Positions 1-6,957 of a stretch of 12,494 nucleotides of DNA are shown here, one piece after another. The position numbers were made by a program, and so were the translations under genes. Origin of the DNA: CAZEIW01 sp964512305. GTDB taxonomy: Bacteria > Pseudomonadota > Gammaproteobacteria > Burkholderiales > Burkholderiaceae_F. The stretch is from contig CAZEIW010000030.1 in the NCBI GenBank assembly GCA_964512305.1, positions 1 through 12,494 on the forward strand, given 5' to 3'. The notes under the pieces are model-generated. The model was not told the origin of the DNA. It worked only from the letters and a program-made list of their open reading frames with translations, and did no database searches. Position 1 is the first letter of the stretch. The number at the start of each line of letters is the position of its first letter.

Positions 1-784
1 GGGGCACCGAGATCAGGTTCTCGATCGACAGCGTGTCCAGGACCTGGCCGCCGAAGCGCTCGGCGACCACGCCGGTGCGGATGCCCTTGCGGGCGGCGTA
101 GATCGCCGCCGCCGCCGCGGCGGGACCGCCGCCGACCACCAGCACGTCGAACACCGCTTCGGCCGCGAGGCTCTCCGCGGCGCGGCGATCGGCGCCGCCG
201 TCCAGCCGCGCGACGATCTGCTCGATGCTCATGCGCCCCTGGTCGAAAGGCTCCCCGTTCAGGAACACCGCGGGCACGGACATCACCTGGCGCGAGGCGA
301 CCTCGTCCTCGAACAGCGAGCCGTCGATCGCCACGTGACGGATGCGCGGGTTCAAGACGCTCATCAGGTTGAGCGCCTGAACCGTGTCCGGGCAGCTGTG
401 GCAGGACAGCGACATGAAGGTTTCGAAGCGATACTCCCCCGGCAGGCCGCGCACGTGCGCGGCAACCTCGGCGTCGACCTTCGGGGGATGCCCTCCCACC
501 TGCAGCAGCGCCAGCACGAGCGAGGTGAACTCGTGCCCCAGCGGGACGCCCGCGAAGGCGACGGCGACGTCGGAGCCGGCGCGGCGAATCTCGAAGGAGG
601 GCACTCGCGTGTCGGCGCCCGAGGTGTCGACGCGCACGTTGCCGCACACCGAGGCGATCTCGTGCAGCAGCGCGAGCAGCTCGGCGGACTTCGGGCTCCC
701 GTCCAGGGAGGCGACGAGCTCGATCGGATGCACGACCCGCTCGAGATAGGCGCGCAGCTGCTCTTTCGTTTCGGCATCCAGCAC
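1..784 (-). CDS. ahpF: Alkyl hydroperoxide reductase subunit F (AhpF), N-terminal part only
   Basis: AhpF is the FAD-containing NADH:AhpC oxidoreductase. It passes electrons from NADH to oxidised AhpC in the cytoplasm so that peroxides can be reduced continuously. The window holds residues 1-261; the remainder, with the second redox-active Cys pair and the NADH domain, lies beyond the left edge. Visible parts are an N-terminal tandem thioredoxin-like domain (about 1-195) with the disulfide motif CHSC at residues 128-131, and then the start of the flavin domain with VVGGGPAAAAAAIYAARKG (216-234) and ERFGGQ. These match the E. coli AhpF layout closely. The start is a GTG at 784, chosen because an AGAAGGAG ribosome-binding site lies about 8 nt upstream and the next residues (LDAETKEQL) are typical of AhpF N-termini. 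It follows ahpC after only 18 bp, so the two are almost certainly cotranscribed. Confidence 0.95.
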   Translation of the reverse strand, partial: MLDAETKEQLRAYLERVVHPIELVASLDGSPKSAELLALLHEIASVCGNVRVDTSGADTRVPSFEIRRAGSDVAVAFAGVPLGHEFTSLVLALLQVGGHPPKVDAEVAAHVRGLPGEYRFETFMSLSCHSCPDTVQALNLMSVLNPRIRHVAIDGSLFEDEVASRQVMSVPAVFLNGEPFDQGRMSIEQIVARLDGGADRRAAESLAAEAVFDVLVVGGGPAAAAAAIYAARKGIRTGVVAERFGGQVLDTLSIENLISVP

Positions 785-802
785 GGCGGTCTCCTTCTGA
801 GG

Positions 803-1366
803 TCAGATCTTGCCGACGAGGTCGAGCGAAGGCTTCAGGGTCTTCGCGCCTTCCTTCCACTTCGCGGGGCAGACCTCGCCCGGGTGCGAGGCGACGTACT
901 GAGCCGCCTTGACCTTGCGCAGCAGCTCGCCCGCGTCGCGGCCGATGCCGTTGTCGTGGATTTCGCACAGCTTGATGCGGCCTTCCGGGTCGACCAGGAA
1001 CGTGCCGCGCAGCGCCAGGCCCTCCTCCTCGATCATGACCTCGAAATTGCGCGTGATCGTGCCGGTGGGGTCGCCGATCATCGTGTACCTGACCTTGCGG
1101 ATCGCCTCCGACGTGTCGTGCCAGGCCTTGTGAGCGAAGTGCGTGTCGGTCGAGACCGAGTACACCTCGACGCCGAGGTCCCGGAACTCGGGGTGGCGCT
1201 CGGCCAGGTCCTCGAGCTCGGTGGGGCAGACGAACGTGAAGTCGGCCGGGTAGAAGCACAGCACCGACCACTTGCCGCGCAGGTCGGCGTCGGAAACGGA
1301 AATGAACTTGCCGTCGCGATAGGCGTTCGCCTTGAAAGGCTTGACGGTGGTGTTGATCAGGGACAT
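803..1366 (-). CDS. ahpC: Alkyl hydroperoxide reductase subunit C (AhpC), typical 2-Cys peroxiredoxin
   Basis: AhpC reduces H2O2, organic hydroperoxides and peroxynitrite in the cytoplasm and is itself re-reduced by AhpF. The protein is 187 aa, the same length as E. coli AhpC. The peroxidatic cysteine is C47 in FYPADFTFVCPTE and the resolving cysteine is C166 in GEVCPAKW; both are intact, as is the GDPTG segment. The ATG at 1366 (MSLINTTVKPF) was chosen because it gives the family length and the standard N-terminus. The frame is open further upstream to 1507, but those residues are low-complexity and run into the regulatory region and the start of oxyR. It is the first gene of an ahpC-ahpF operon divergent from oxyR, so peroxide-dependent activation by OxyR is expected from family knowledge. 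Confidence 0.97.
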   Translation of the reverse strand: MSLINTTVKPFKANAYRDGKFISVSDADLRGKWSVLCFYPADFTFVCPTELEDLAERHPEFRDLGVEVYSVSTDTHFAHKAWHDTSEAIRKVRYTMIGDPTGTITRNFEVMIEEEGLALRGTFLVDPEGRIKLCEIHDNGIGRDAGELLRKVKAAQYVASHPGEVCPAKWKEGAKTLKPSLDLVGKI

Positions 1367-1511
1367 CGAGGGCTCCGGGTTCGTTGGGACCGTGGCCGCC
1401 GGCTTGCGCCGATGCGGCTCGTCGGGTCGACGGGACGGACTATGGTGTCCGCGGCATAATCCATCCAACGAATAATTTCGCTCGACATAATCGATGAAAT
1501 CGATCACGCCG
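1367..1511. promoter_or_regulatory. Divergent ahpC/oxyR control region with a possible OxyR half-site
   Basis: This is the only AT-rich stretch in a GC-rich locus. The palindrome ATCGATGAAATCGAT (1490-1504) agrees with 8 of the 10 fixed positions of the published OxyR half-site ATAGnTnnnAnCTAT and also fits the general LysR T-N11-A box. It spans the oxyR start codon at 1494. A second in-register half-site 22 bp away is poor (about 4 of 10 over 1468-1482). For ahpC, a weak promoter can be read on the minus strand: TTGGAT (1468-1463), an 18-bp spacer and CATAGT (1444-1439). This puts the dyad roughly 65 bp upstream of the likely transcription start. A further small dyad, CGGAC/GTCCG, flanks the -10 (1436-1451). 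The control function is well supported by context; the exact boxes are inference. Confidence 0.6.
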
Positions 1512-2465
1512 CGCTCAGCGCCGAAGCGCCCCCTGCCGTCCCTGCGCCAGCTGCGCTATCTGGTCGTGCTTTCCGAGACGCGCAACTTCACGCGCGCCGC
1601 CGAGGCGTGCTTCGTGACCCAGTCGACCCTGAGCGCCGGGCTCAAGGAGCTGGAGGCGTCGCTTGGCGCCCAGCTGGTCGAGCGCGACCGGCAGTCGGTG
1701 CGGATGACGCCGGTCGGCGAAGCGACCGCCGCTCGGGCGCGCACGCTGCTTGCGGAGGCCGAGGACCTGGTCGAGGCGGCCGCCGCGGGCGGGCGGCCGA
1801 TGACGGGCACGGTGCGGCTGGGCGCCATCCCGACGATCGCCCCCTTCCTGCTGCCCTCGCTGCTGCCCGTGGTGCGAAAGCGCCACCCGGCACTGCGACT
1901 CGCACTGCGCGAGGACCTCACGGCAAACCTGCTGCTGCGGCTGGCCGACGGCGTGCTGGACTTCGCGCTGATCGCGCTGCCCTACGAGACCGAAGGTCTG
2001 CTCGTGCGGCCGCTCTTCGACGACGAGCTCTGGCTGGTCGCCCTGGAGGGCGATCCGCTGCTTGGCGCGAAGAGGGTCACCGTCTCGCAAGGCATGGCCG
2101 AACGGCTGCTCATCCTCGAGGAAGGCCATTGCCTGCGGGAGCACACGCTAGAGGCGTGCGGCAAGGCGAACGTCGCAAGCGCCGAGGGGATCGAGGCGAC
2201 GAGCCTGCTCACGCTGGTGGAGATGGTGGAATCCGGTCTGGGCGTGGCGCTGGTGCCGGAGATCGCGATCCAGGCCGGGTTGGTCGCAAGGACCCGGCTG
2301 ATCGCGCGCCCGCTCGCTTCGCCGGCACCCAAGCGCACGGTGGCGCTGGTCGCGCGGCGATCGACGGCGCGGGCCGCGGAATTCGCGGCGCTGGCAGAGC
2401 ATGTGGTGGAGATCCGAAGGATCCGGCACGGCAAGGTGACGACCTCGCTCGGAAGGCGCGGCTAG
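1494..2465 (+). CDS. oxyR: OxyR-type LysR-family peroxide-sensing transcriptional regulator
   Basis: This 323-aa protein has a winged helix-turn-helix at about residues 17-75 (LRQLRYLVVLSETRNFTRAA, then TQSTLSAGLKELE) and a LysR substrate-binding domain from about 105. The diagnostic feature is EEGHCLREHTLEAC, with C213 and C222 nine residues apart. It matches the C199/C208 sensing pair of E. coli OxyR, including the HCLR context, so peroxide sensing by intramolecular disulfide formation is likely. The divergent position next to ahpCF supports the assignment. ATG 1494 is the earliest possible start, because the frame has a TAA at 1488, and there is no ATG, GTG or TTG after it until within the HTH. 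The region upstream shows no clear Shine-Dalgarno sequence, so translation may be weak or leaderless. The C-terminus is about 15-20 residues longer than E. coli OxyR and is basic. Confidence 0.93.
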   Translation: MKSITPRSAPKRPLPSLRQLRYLVVLSETRNFTRAAEACFVTQSTLSAGLKELEASLGAQLVERDRQSVRMTPVGEATAARARTLLAEAEDLVEAAAAGGRPMTGTVRLGAIPTIAPFLLPSLLPVVRKRHPALRLALREDLTANLLLRLADGVLDFALIALPYETEGLLVRPLFDDELWLVALEGDPLLGAKRVTVSQGMAERLLILEEGHCLREHTLEACGKANVASAEGIEATSLLTLVEMVESGLGVALVPEIAIQAGLVARTRLIARPLASPAPKRTVALVARRSTARAAEFAALAEHVVEIRRIRHGKVTTSLGRRG

Positions 2466-2625
2466 CGTGGCGCGACGGTGAGACTGAAGAGTGGTTCAGA
2501 CAAAGGTTCTGCGTACCCTGCGCACGCTAATCACGGAGCAACCCCACGCTGGCCGCACATACGGATCGACGTGCCGCCATTCCTCGTTGCTCTTGCAACT
2601 GTTAAATTCGACGCACAAGAATTTC

Positions 2626-2635
2626 GGAGGGAGGA
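2626..2635 (+). promoter_or_regulatory. Strong duplicated ribosome-binding site for the lipoprotein gene
   Basis: The sequence GGAGGGAGGA holds two overlapping Shine-Dalgarno cores. The first, GGAGG, ends 8 nt before ATG 2639, the usual spacing; the second is too close to be ideal. This fixes the start of the lipoprotein gene. The 173-bp gap upstream (2466-2638) has an AT-richer patch near 2600-2620 (GTTAAATTCG) that may contain a promoter, but I cannot find a convincing -35 for it. Confidence 0.7.
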
Positions 2636-2638
2636 TTC

Positions 2639-3076
2639 ATGCGTTCGACCACCATCATGGCGGCCGCGCTGGCCGCTGCGCTTGCCGGCTGCTCGGCCAT
2701 GACGACCATCTCGGCGACCCAGCCGAATGCGAGCGTCACGATTGCCAAGTCGGCGGGTTCAGGCGTGCCCCGCACCGAGAAGTTCTCGACTACGAGTTTC
2801 GGGAACTACGAGTTCCGCGCCGACGCTCCGGGCTACGAACCGCTGTACGGCATCCTGCCGCTCAAGTTCAACGGCGGCTATCTGGCGCTGGACATTCTCT
2901 TCTTCGCTCCCGCGGCGTTCTTCAACCTGCGGGAGGTCTATCCGTTCTACGAGTTCGACCTCGACAAGAAGAACGTCCGGTACAAGGTCAAGCCGGAGGA
3001 CGAATGGAGCACCGCGGTTCCGCTGCAAGCCGAGCAGCTGCGGGCCAAACAGGCGCTCCCGCCGAACAAGCCGTAA
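2639..3076 (+). CDS. Small predicted lipoprotein with PEGA-like domain, function unknown
   Basis: This is a 145-aa protein with a short lipoprotein signal peptide: MRS, a hydrophobic Ala/Leu stretch, then the lipobox LAGC with Cys at 18. Ser at +2 favours the outer membrane by the usual sorting rule. The body (about 28-75) has beta-strand-rich sequence with GNYEFRADAPGYEPLYG, resembling PEGA-type surface domains, where a short 'apGYep' segment recurs. It is followed by a hydrophobic stretch, LALDILFFAPAAFFN (about 82-96), and the segment VYPFYEFDLDKKNVRYK. The last two pieces resemble small Gram-negative lipoproteins I have seen before but cannot name. The ATG at 2639 is fixed by a strong ribosome-binding site. 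It is a single gene on the plus strand, converging on the M61 peptidase gene. I can support export and lipidation but not a function. Confidence 0.85.
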   Translation: MRSTTIMAAALAAALAGCSAMTTISATQPNASVTIAKSAGSGVPRTEKFSTTSFGNYEFRADAPGYEPLYGILPLKFNGGYLALDILFFAPAAFFNLREVYPFYEFDLDKKNVRYKVKPEDEWSTAVPLQAEQLRAKQALPPNKP

Positions 3077-3088
3077 AGGCACCGCGAA

Positions 3089-3126
3089 GGGCGCGTAGTA
3101 CGGCTCCTGCGCCGGTCAGCGCGCCC
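3089..3126. terminator. Nested inverted repeat between convergent genes, possible bidirectional terminator
   Basis: The outer arms GGGCGCG (3089-3095) and CGCGCCC (3120-3126) pair over 7 bp. Inside them, after a symmetrical 5/5-nt internal loop, CGGC (3101-3104) and GCCG (3111-3114) pair around a 6-nt loop. The structure lies just past the lipoprotein stop (3076) and overlaps the last codons of the minus-strand M61 peptidase gene (stop at 3116-3118). There is no U-run on either side, so intrinsic termination is uncertain. It may act only as a stabilising 3' end, or be chance in GC-rich DNA. Confidence 0.35.
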
Positions 3127-4912
3127 CCAGCCATCCCGCCCGCAGCCTGCGCGCGGCAGCCGGCGCTGCCGGATCGCCCGCCAGCGTGCACGAGGGCGGC
3201 GGCTGGGTGGCCAGCTTGAGTTCGAAGCGCTGCAGCTCGTCGCGCCTGAACGCGAGCATCTCGACCGCGTCGCCCGGACGATAACGGGCCAGCAGCGCAT
3301 CGAGCGCAGCGCCGCCGGCCCGCAGGCCGTCGAGCGCGACCACCTGGTCGCCGGCCGACAGGCCCGCCGACTGCGCCGGGCTGCCGTCGAACACGTGCGC
3401 GATGCGGTCGGCCTCTCCAGCGGCGAGCTTGATCCCCAGCAGCGCGAATGCCGGGGAATCGAGCGCCGGCTTGCGGTCGTAGCGGATTCCGAACGGCGCC
3501 AGCAGCGCGGCGAAGTCGGGATCGCGCGTTCCCTCGGCCCACTCCCTCAGCTGGCGCGCAGGCGCCACGCCGGTCGCCTCCTCGATGGCCTGCGCGACGC
3601 CGTCCTCCTCGAGCCCGGCGTACGAGGCGCCCGCGGACTTGCAGCGCTTCCACAGAAGGCGCATCACGTCGTCGAGCGAGCGCCGGCCGCCGGTATCGCG
3701 CCGGATCGTGAGATCGAGCGCGGCGGCAACCAGCGAACCCTTCTGGTAGTAGCTGACGACGCTGTTGGGGGCGTTCTCGTCCTGCCGGTAGTACTTGATC
3801 CAGGCGTCGAACGAGCTGTCGGCGACGCTCTGCTTCAGGCGCCCGCTGCGCTGGATCACGGTGGAAATGGTGCGGGCGAGCAGCTCCAGGTACTGGGCCT
3901 CGGACACCAGGCCGGCGCGCGCCAGCAGGAGGTCGTCGTAGTAGCTGGTAAAGCCCTCGAACACCCACAAAAGGCGCGTGTAGTTCTCCTGCGCGAGGTC
4001 GTACGGCACGAAGGAGGCAGGCTTGATGCGCTTGACGTTCCAGGCGTGGAAGTACTCGTGGCTGGCCAGCCCCAGGAAGCGCCGGTAGCCCCCTGTGGCG
4101 TCCTTCATGCCCACGTGGGGCAGGTCGTCGCGGCGGCACATGAGCGCGGTCGAATTGCGGTGCTCGAGGCCTCCGTAGCCGTCGCCGGTGGACATCGTCA
4201 GGAACGCGTAGCGGTCGAAGGGGGCGCGCCGCGTGCGCGGCTCGAACAGCCGGACGTGCGTCTCGCACAGGCGCGCGAGGTCGGCGCCGAGCCGGCGCAG
4301 GTCGAGGCGGGGCACCCGCCCGGTGATGGCGATTTCGTGCGCCGCGCCGCCCGCGACGAAGCGCTCGAGCGCAAAGGTTCCCATTTCGACCGGGCAGTCG
4401 ATCAGCTCGTCGTAGTCGGCCGCGAGATAGCTGCCGAAGGCGCCGCGCCGCGTTCCGCGCGCCGTCGTCAGCCCGGTGATCACGCGCCACTCGCGCGCGC
4501 CGGCGAGGCCCGGCGCGAAAATGTCGACGCGGCACGCCTCGCGCTCGCGCCCGAGCGGCCGCAGGAACACCGCGGCGCCGTTGAAGAAGCCGTGCGTCGT
4601 GTCCAGGTGCGCTGAGCGCACCGACAGGTCGTACGCGTAGACCTCGTAGGCGAGCGTCAGGGCGGCGCCGCCATCGACCGGCGCGCACTGCCACGTATGC
4701 TTGTCGGTCTTGTGCACGCGCAGCTTGCGGTCGCCCGCGAGCGCCGTCAGGCGCACCACGTGGCGCGCGAATTCCCGGATCATGTAGCTGCCCGGGATCC
4801 AGGCCGGCAGCGCGAAGCGCTGCCCCTGCGGGTCGGGATCGTCGACGCGGACGGTGACGTGGAACAGGTGCGCGCCGGGATCGGCCGGGCGGATCGCGTA
4901 GTGGATCGTCAT
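3116..4912 (-). CDS. M61-family zinc aminopeptidase (glycyl aminopeptidase type) with C-terminal PDZ domain
   Basis: This 598-aa metallopeptidase has the M61 order of domains. An N-terminal beta domain (about 1-170) includes LPAWIPGSYMIREFAR. It is followed by a thermolysin-like catalytic domain and a PDZ domain at about 490-560 (HVFDGSPAQSAGLSAGDQVVALDG). The zinc site is HEYFH at 285-289 (SHEYFHAWNVKRIKP), with the third ligand likely E319 in FEGFTSYYDD. GGLEH (247-251) takes the place of the GAMEN substrate-binding motif of M1 relatives. Family members remove N-terminal Gly or Ala residues. No signal peptide is visible, so it is probably cytoplasmic. ATG 4912 was chosen because MTIHYAIRPADP is where homology-like sequence begins; the open frame runs further upstream to 5104 but there overlaps the MocA-like gene. 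It is the last gene of a minus-strand run, 79 bp after its neighbour. Confidence 0.93.
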   Translation of the reverse strand: MTIHYAIRPADPGAHLFHVTVRVDDPDPQGQRFALPAWIPGSYMIREFARHVVRLTALAGDRKLRVHKTDKHTWQCAPVDGGAALTLAYEVYAYDLSVRSAHLDTTHGFFNGAAVFLRPLGREREACRVDIFAPGLAGAREWRVITGLTTARGTRRGAFGSYLAADYDELIDCPVEMGTFALERFVAGGAAHEIAITGRVPRLDLRRLGADLARLCETHVRLFEPRTRRAPFDRYAFLTMSTGDGYGGLEHRNSTALMCRRDDLPHVGMKDATGGYRRFLGLASHEYFHAWNVKRIKPASFVPYDLAQENYTRLLWVFEGFTSYYDDLLLARAGLVSEAQYLELLARTISTVIQRSGRLKQSVADSSFDAWIKYYRQDENAPNSVVSYYQKGSLVAAALDLTIRRDTGGRRSLDDVMRLLWKRCKSAGASYAGLEEDGVAQAIEEATGVAPARQLREWAEGTRDPDFAALLAPFGIRYDRKPALDSPAFALLGIKLAAGEADRIAHVFDGSPAQSAGLSAGDQVVALDGLRAGGAALDALLARYRPGDAVEMLAFRRDELQRFELKLATQPPPSCTLAGDPAAPAAARRLRAGWLGAR

Positions 4913-4991
4913 GCGCAGGATCTTACCGGCGCATCCGGGCGGCGCATCGAGGCGATCCTCGAAGCGGTCGACGAAGGCCGTTTCGCGCGGA

Positions 4992-5591
4992 TCATTTCGC
5001 GCGCGGCGGCTCGTCGATGTCCAGCAGGCAGCCCGGATCGTCGACTTCGACGCGGGCGGGCGGATGACGCGAAAGCACCGACCGTGCGCCCTCGTCGCCG
5101 CCAAGCGCCGTCAGTTCGGGACCGCAGATGGAGCCGAACCCGACCGGGTGCCCGCGCTGTCCGCGATGAAACGGCGCCGCGGCGGCGTGCCCGGCAGCCA
5201 GCGCTGCCGCCACCGCGGCGATCGTCGGCGGCGCGATCTCCGGCATGTCGGCCAACGCGACGATCCAGCCGTCCGCGTCGGCGCTCGCCCGGATGCCGCA
5301 GGCGAGCGACGCGCCCATGCCCTCGGGCGAGCGGGCGCACTCGAGCAGCGTGCATCCTTCTGCGGCGAGCAGATCGCGCAGCCGGACCTGCAGCGGACCC
5401 TCCAGGGGGCGCACGACGGCGATCACGCGCGGCAGGACCCGGCGCAGATTGCGCGCGGCGGCCGCGGCGATCGGGGCGCCGGCGTGGGGTCCTTGCGCAA
5501 CCGGCTCGAGGAGCTTGAGCCGCGCGCCGCCGGGATCGAAGCGCGTGCCCAGGCCGGCCGCGAGCAGGATGCCTACGGGCGGCGCCGGCAC
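4992..5591 (-). CDS. MocA-like nucleotidyltransferase (molybdenum cofactor cytidylyltransferase family)
   Basis: This 199-aa protein has a GT-A type nucleotidyltransferase fold. Motifs in order are GILLAAGLGTRF (7-18, nucleotide-binding loop), the following K26, GMGASLACG (91-99), ALADMP (112-117, metal-binding Asp), GHPVGF (148-153), GDEGAR (165-170) and LLDIDEP (189-195). This series is that of the MocA/YgfJ group, which transfers CMP from CTP to molybdopterin for enzymes such as xanthine dehydrogenase. No molybdoenzyme gene is in the window, so the substrate is not proven, and MobA or another NTP transferase remains possible. The start is a GTG at 5591, one base after the stop of the transporter gene (TGATGTG). 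The ATG that overlaps that stop is in another frame, which closes after a few codons. The tight spacing implies translational coupling. Confidence 0.87.
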   Translation of the reverse strand: MPAPPVGILLAAGLGTRFDPGGARLKLLEPVAQGPHAGAPIAAAAARNLRRVLPRVIAVVRPLEGPLQVRLRDLLAAEGCTLLECARSPEGMGASLACGIRASADADGWIVALADMPEIAPPTIAAVAAALAAGHAAAAPFHRGQRGHPVGFGSICGPELTALGGDEGARSVLSRHPPARVEVDDPGCLLDIDEPPRAK

Positions 5592-5592
5592 A

Positions 5593-6957
5593 TCAGGCCC
5601 GCGCGGGGCCCCGCGCCCGCGCCACCGCCCATGCGACGGCGCCGGCCAGCATCACGTAAAGGGCGACGTGCACTTCCTGCTGCGAGTTCGCGTACGTGAC
5701 GCTGCTGTAGAACAGGTAAGCGCAGGTGGCGACGAACACCGCGGGAACGACCGGGTAAAGCGGCACCGGGAACGGGCGCTCGACGTGCGGAAAGCGGGCC
5801 CTGAGCACGAACAGCGCGATGCCGGTCAGCATGAAGAAGAACCAGAAAACCGGCGCCGTGAAGTCGACCATCGTTTGCACGCCGCCGGTGTGCTGGAACT
5901 CCGCGAACGCGACCAGCGCGAGCGTGATCGCACCCTGGACCACGATCGCCGGCACCGGGGCGTCTCGGCCGCCGTCCCAGCGGTTCATGAACCCGACGAT
6001 CGGCCAGTCCCGGGCGAGCGCGTAGTTGCTGCGAGCGCCGACAATCATCGTGGCGTTGCTCGACGCCAGCACCGTCAGGCACAGGACGGTTGCGATCAGT
6101 TTTTCGCCAAAGGCGCCGAAGCCGCGCTGCGCCACTTCGGCGCCCGGCGCGTGGCTGGCCTTCAGCGCCTCGAAGCCGAGCCCGCTGAGCAGGCCGTACA
6201 CGAACACCAGGTAGATCGCGGTGATCACCGCGATCGCGATCACCAGCGCGCGCACGATCTGGCGTTTGCCGCCCCGCAGCTCGGCCGAGATATAGGCGGC
6301 CTCGTTCCATCCGCCGTAGGCAAACAGCACGAAGATCAGCGCCTGGCCGAGCACGAGCGTGTCCGGCATTCCGGAGACGGGGGCGGGTGCGGGCGCAGCG
6401 GCCGCCGGGGCCATGAAGCCGCTGACGATCACCAGTCCCATGCCGGCCAGCAGCAGCAGCGTGACCACGTTTTGCGCTCGCGACGACTCGCGCAGGCCGG
6501 CGACGTTGAGCGCGGTCAGCAGCACCACCAGCACCAGCGCGTAGAGGGACGCCGAGTGCGGCCCTAACGACAGGATCCGCGTCGCGTACTCGCCGAAGAT
6601 GAAGGCATGCACTGCGATCGACCCGGTGTTGGTCACCGTGACCCGCGCCCAGGCGAAGAAGAAGCTCACGTCGCGCCCGTAGGCGCGCGTCAGGAAGTGA
6701 TAGTCGCCGCCGGCGTGCGGAAACGCCGACGCCAGCTCCGCGTAACACAGCGCGCCGACGAGCGAGAGCGCCGCCCCCAGCACCCAGGCGCCGAACATCC
6801 AGCCCACGGATCCGGTGAGGCTCGCCACCAGCGGCGCAAACGCGAAGATCCCGCCGCCGATCACGATGCCGCAGATGATCATCACGGCGTCGAACACCGA
6901 CAGCGCCGGCCGCGGCCCGGCGACGGCGACGCCCGCGGCTTTCGCGGTCTTAGGCAT
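5593..6957 (-). CDS. APC-superfamily amino-acid permease
   Basis: This 454-aa integral inner-membrane protein has about 12 hydrophobic segments. It starts with the APC signature GIVIGGGIFAFAP (30-42) in the first membrane helix. FAYGGWNEAAYISAEL (212-227) corresponds to helix 6 and is typical of the LAT/basic-amino-acid branch, where FAYGGW lines the substrate site. PHAGGDYHFL (80-89) after helix 2 is also characteristic. The substrate cannot be read from sequence; amino acids or polyamines, moved by proton symport or exchange, are likely. A Pro/Ala-rich linker (183-194) is in an extramembrane loop. The start codon at 6957 overlaps the end of the acrylyl-CoA-reductase-like gene by 8 bp (ATGCCTAA), indicating coupled translation. 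The MocA-like gene follows after 1 bp. Confidence 0.9.
   Translation of the reverse strand: MPKTAKAAGVAVAGPRPALSVFDAVMIICGIVIGGGIFAFAPLVASLTGSVGWMFGAWVLGAALSLVGALCYAELASAFPHAGGDYHFLTRAYGRDVSFFFAWARVTVTNTGSIAVHAFIFGEYATRILSLGPHSASLYALVLVVLLTALNVAGLRESSRAQNVVTLLLLAGMGLVIVSGFMAPAAAAPAPAPVSGMPDTLVLGQALIFVLFAYGGWNEAAYISAELRGGKRQIVRALVIAIAVITAIYLVFVYGLLSGLGFEALKASHAPGAEVAQRGFGAFGEKLIATVLCLTVLASSNATMIVGARSNYALARDWPIVGFMNRWDGGRDAPVPAIVVQGAITLALVAFAEFQHTGGVQTMVDFTAPVFWFFFMLTGIALFVLRARFPHVERPFPVPLYPVVPAVFVATCAYLFYSSVTYANSQQEVHVALYVMLAGAVAWAVARARGPARA

Noticed and set aside
335..1459. 374-codon plus-strand open frame opposite ahpF and ahpC
   Set aside because: It is antisense to two clear peroxiredoxin-system genes and has a shadow-like composition.
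1367..1507. N-terminal extension of AhpC to an ATG at 1507
   Set aside because: It would add 47 residues not found in the family, overlap the oxyR start and cover the divergent control region. ATG 1366 gives the standard 187-aa protein.
4913..5104. N-terminal extension of the M61 peptidase
   Set aside because: The open frame upstream of 4912 overlaps the MocA-like coding region and reads as low-quality Arg/Ala-rich sequence. Family-like sequence begins at MTIHYAIRP.
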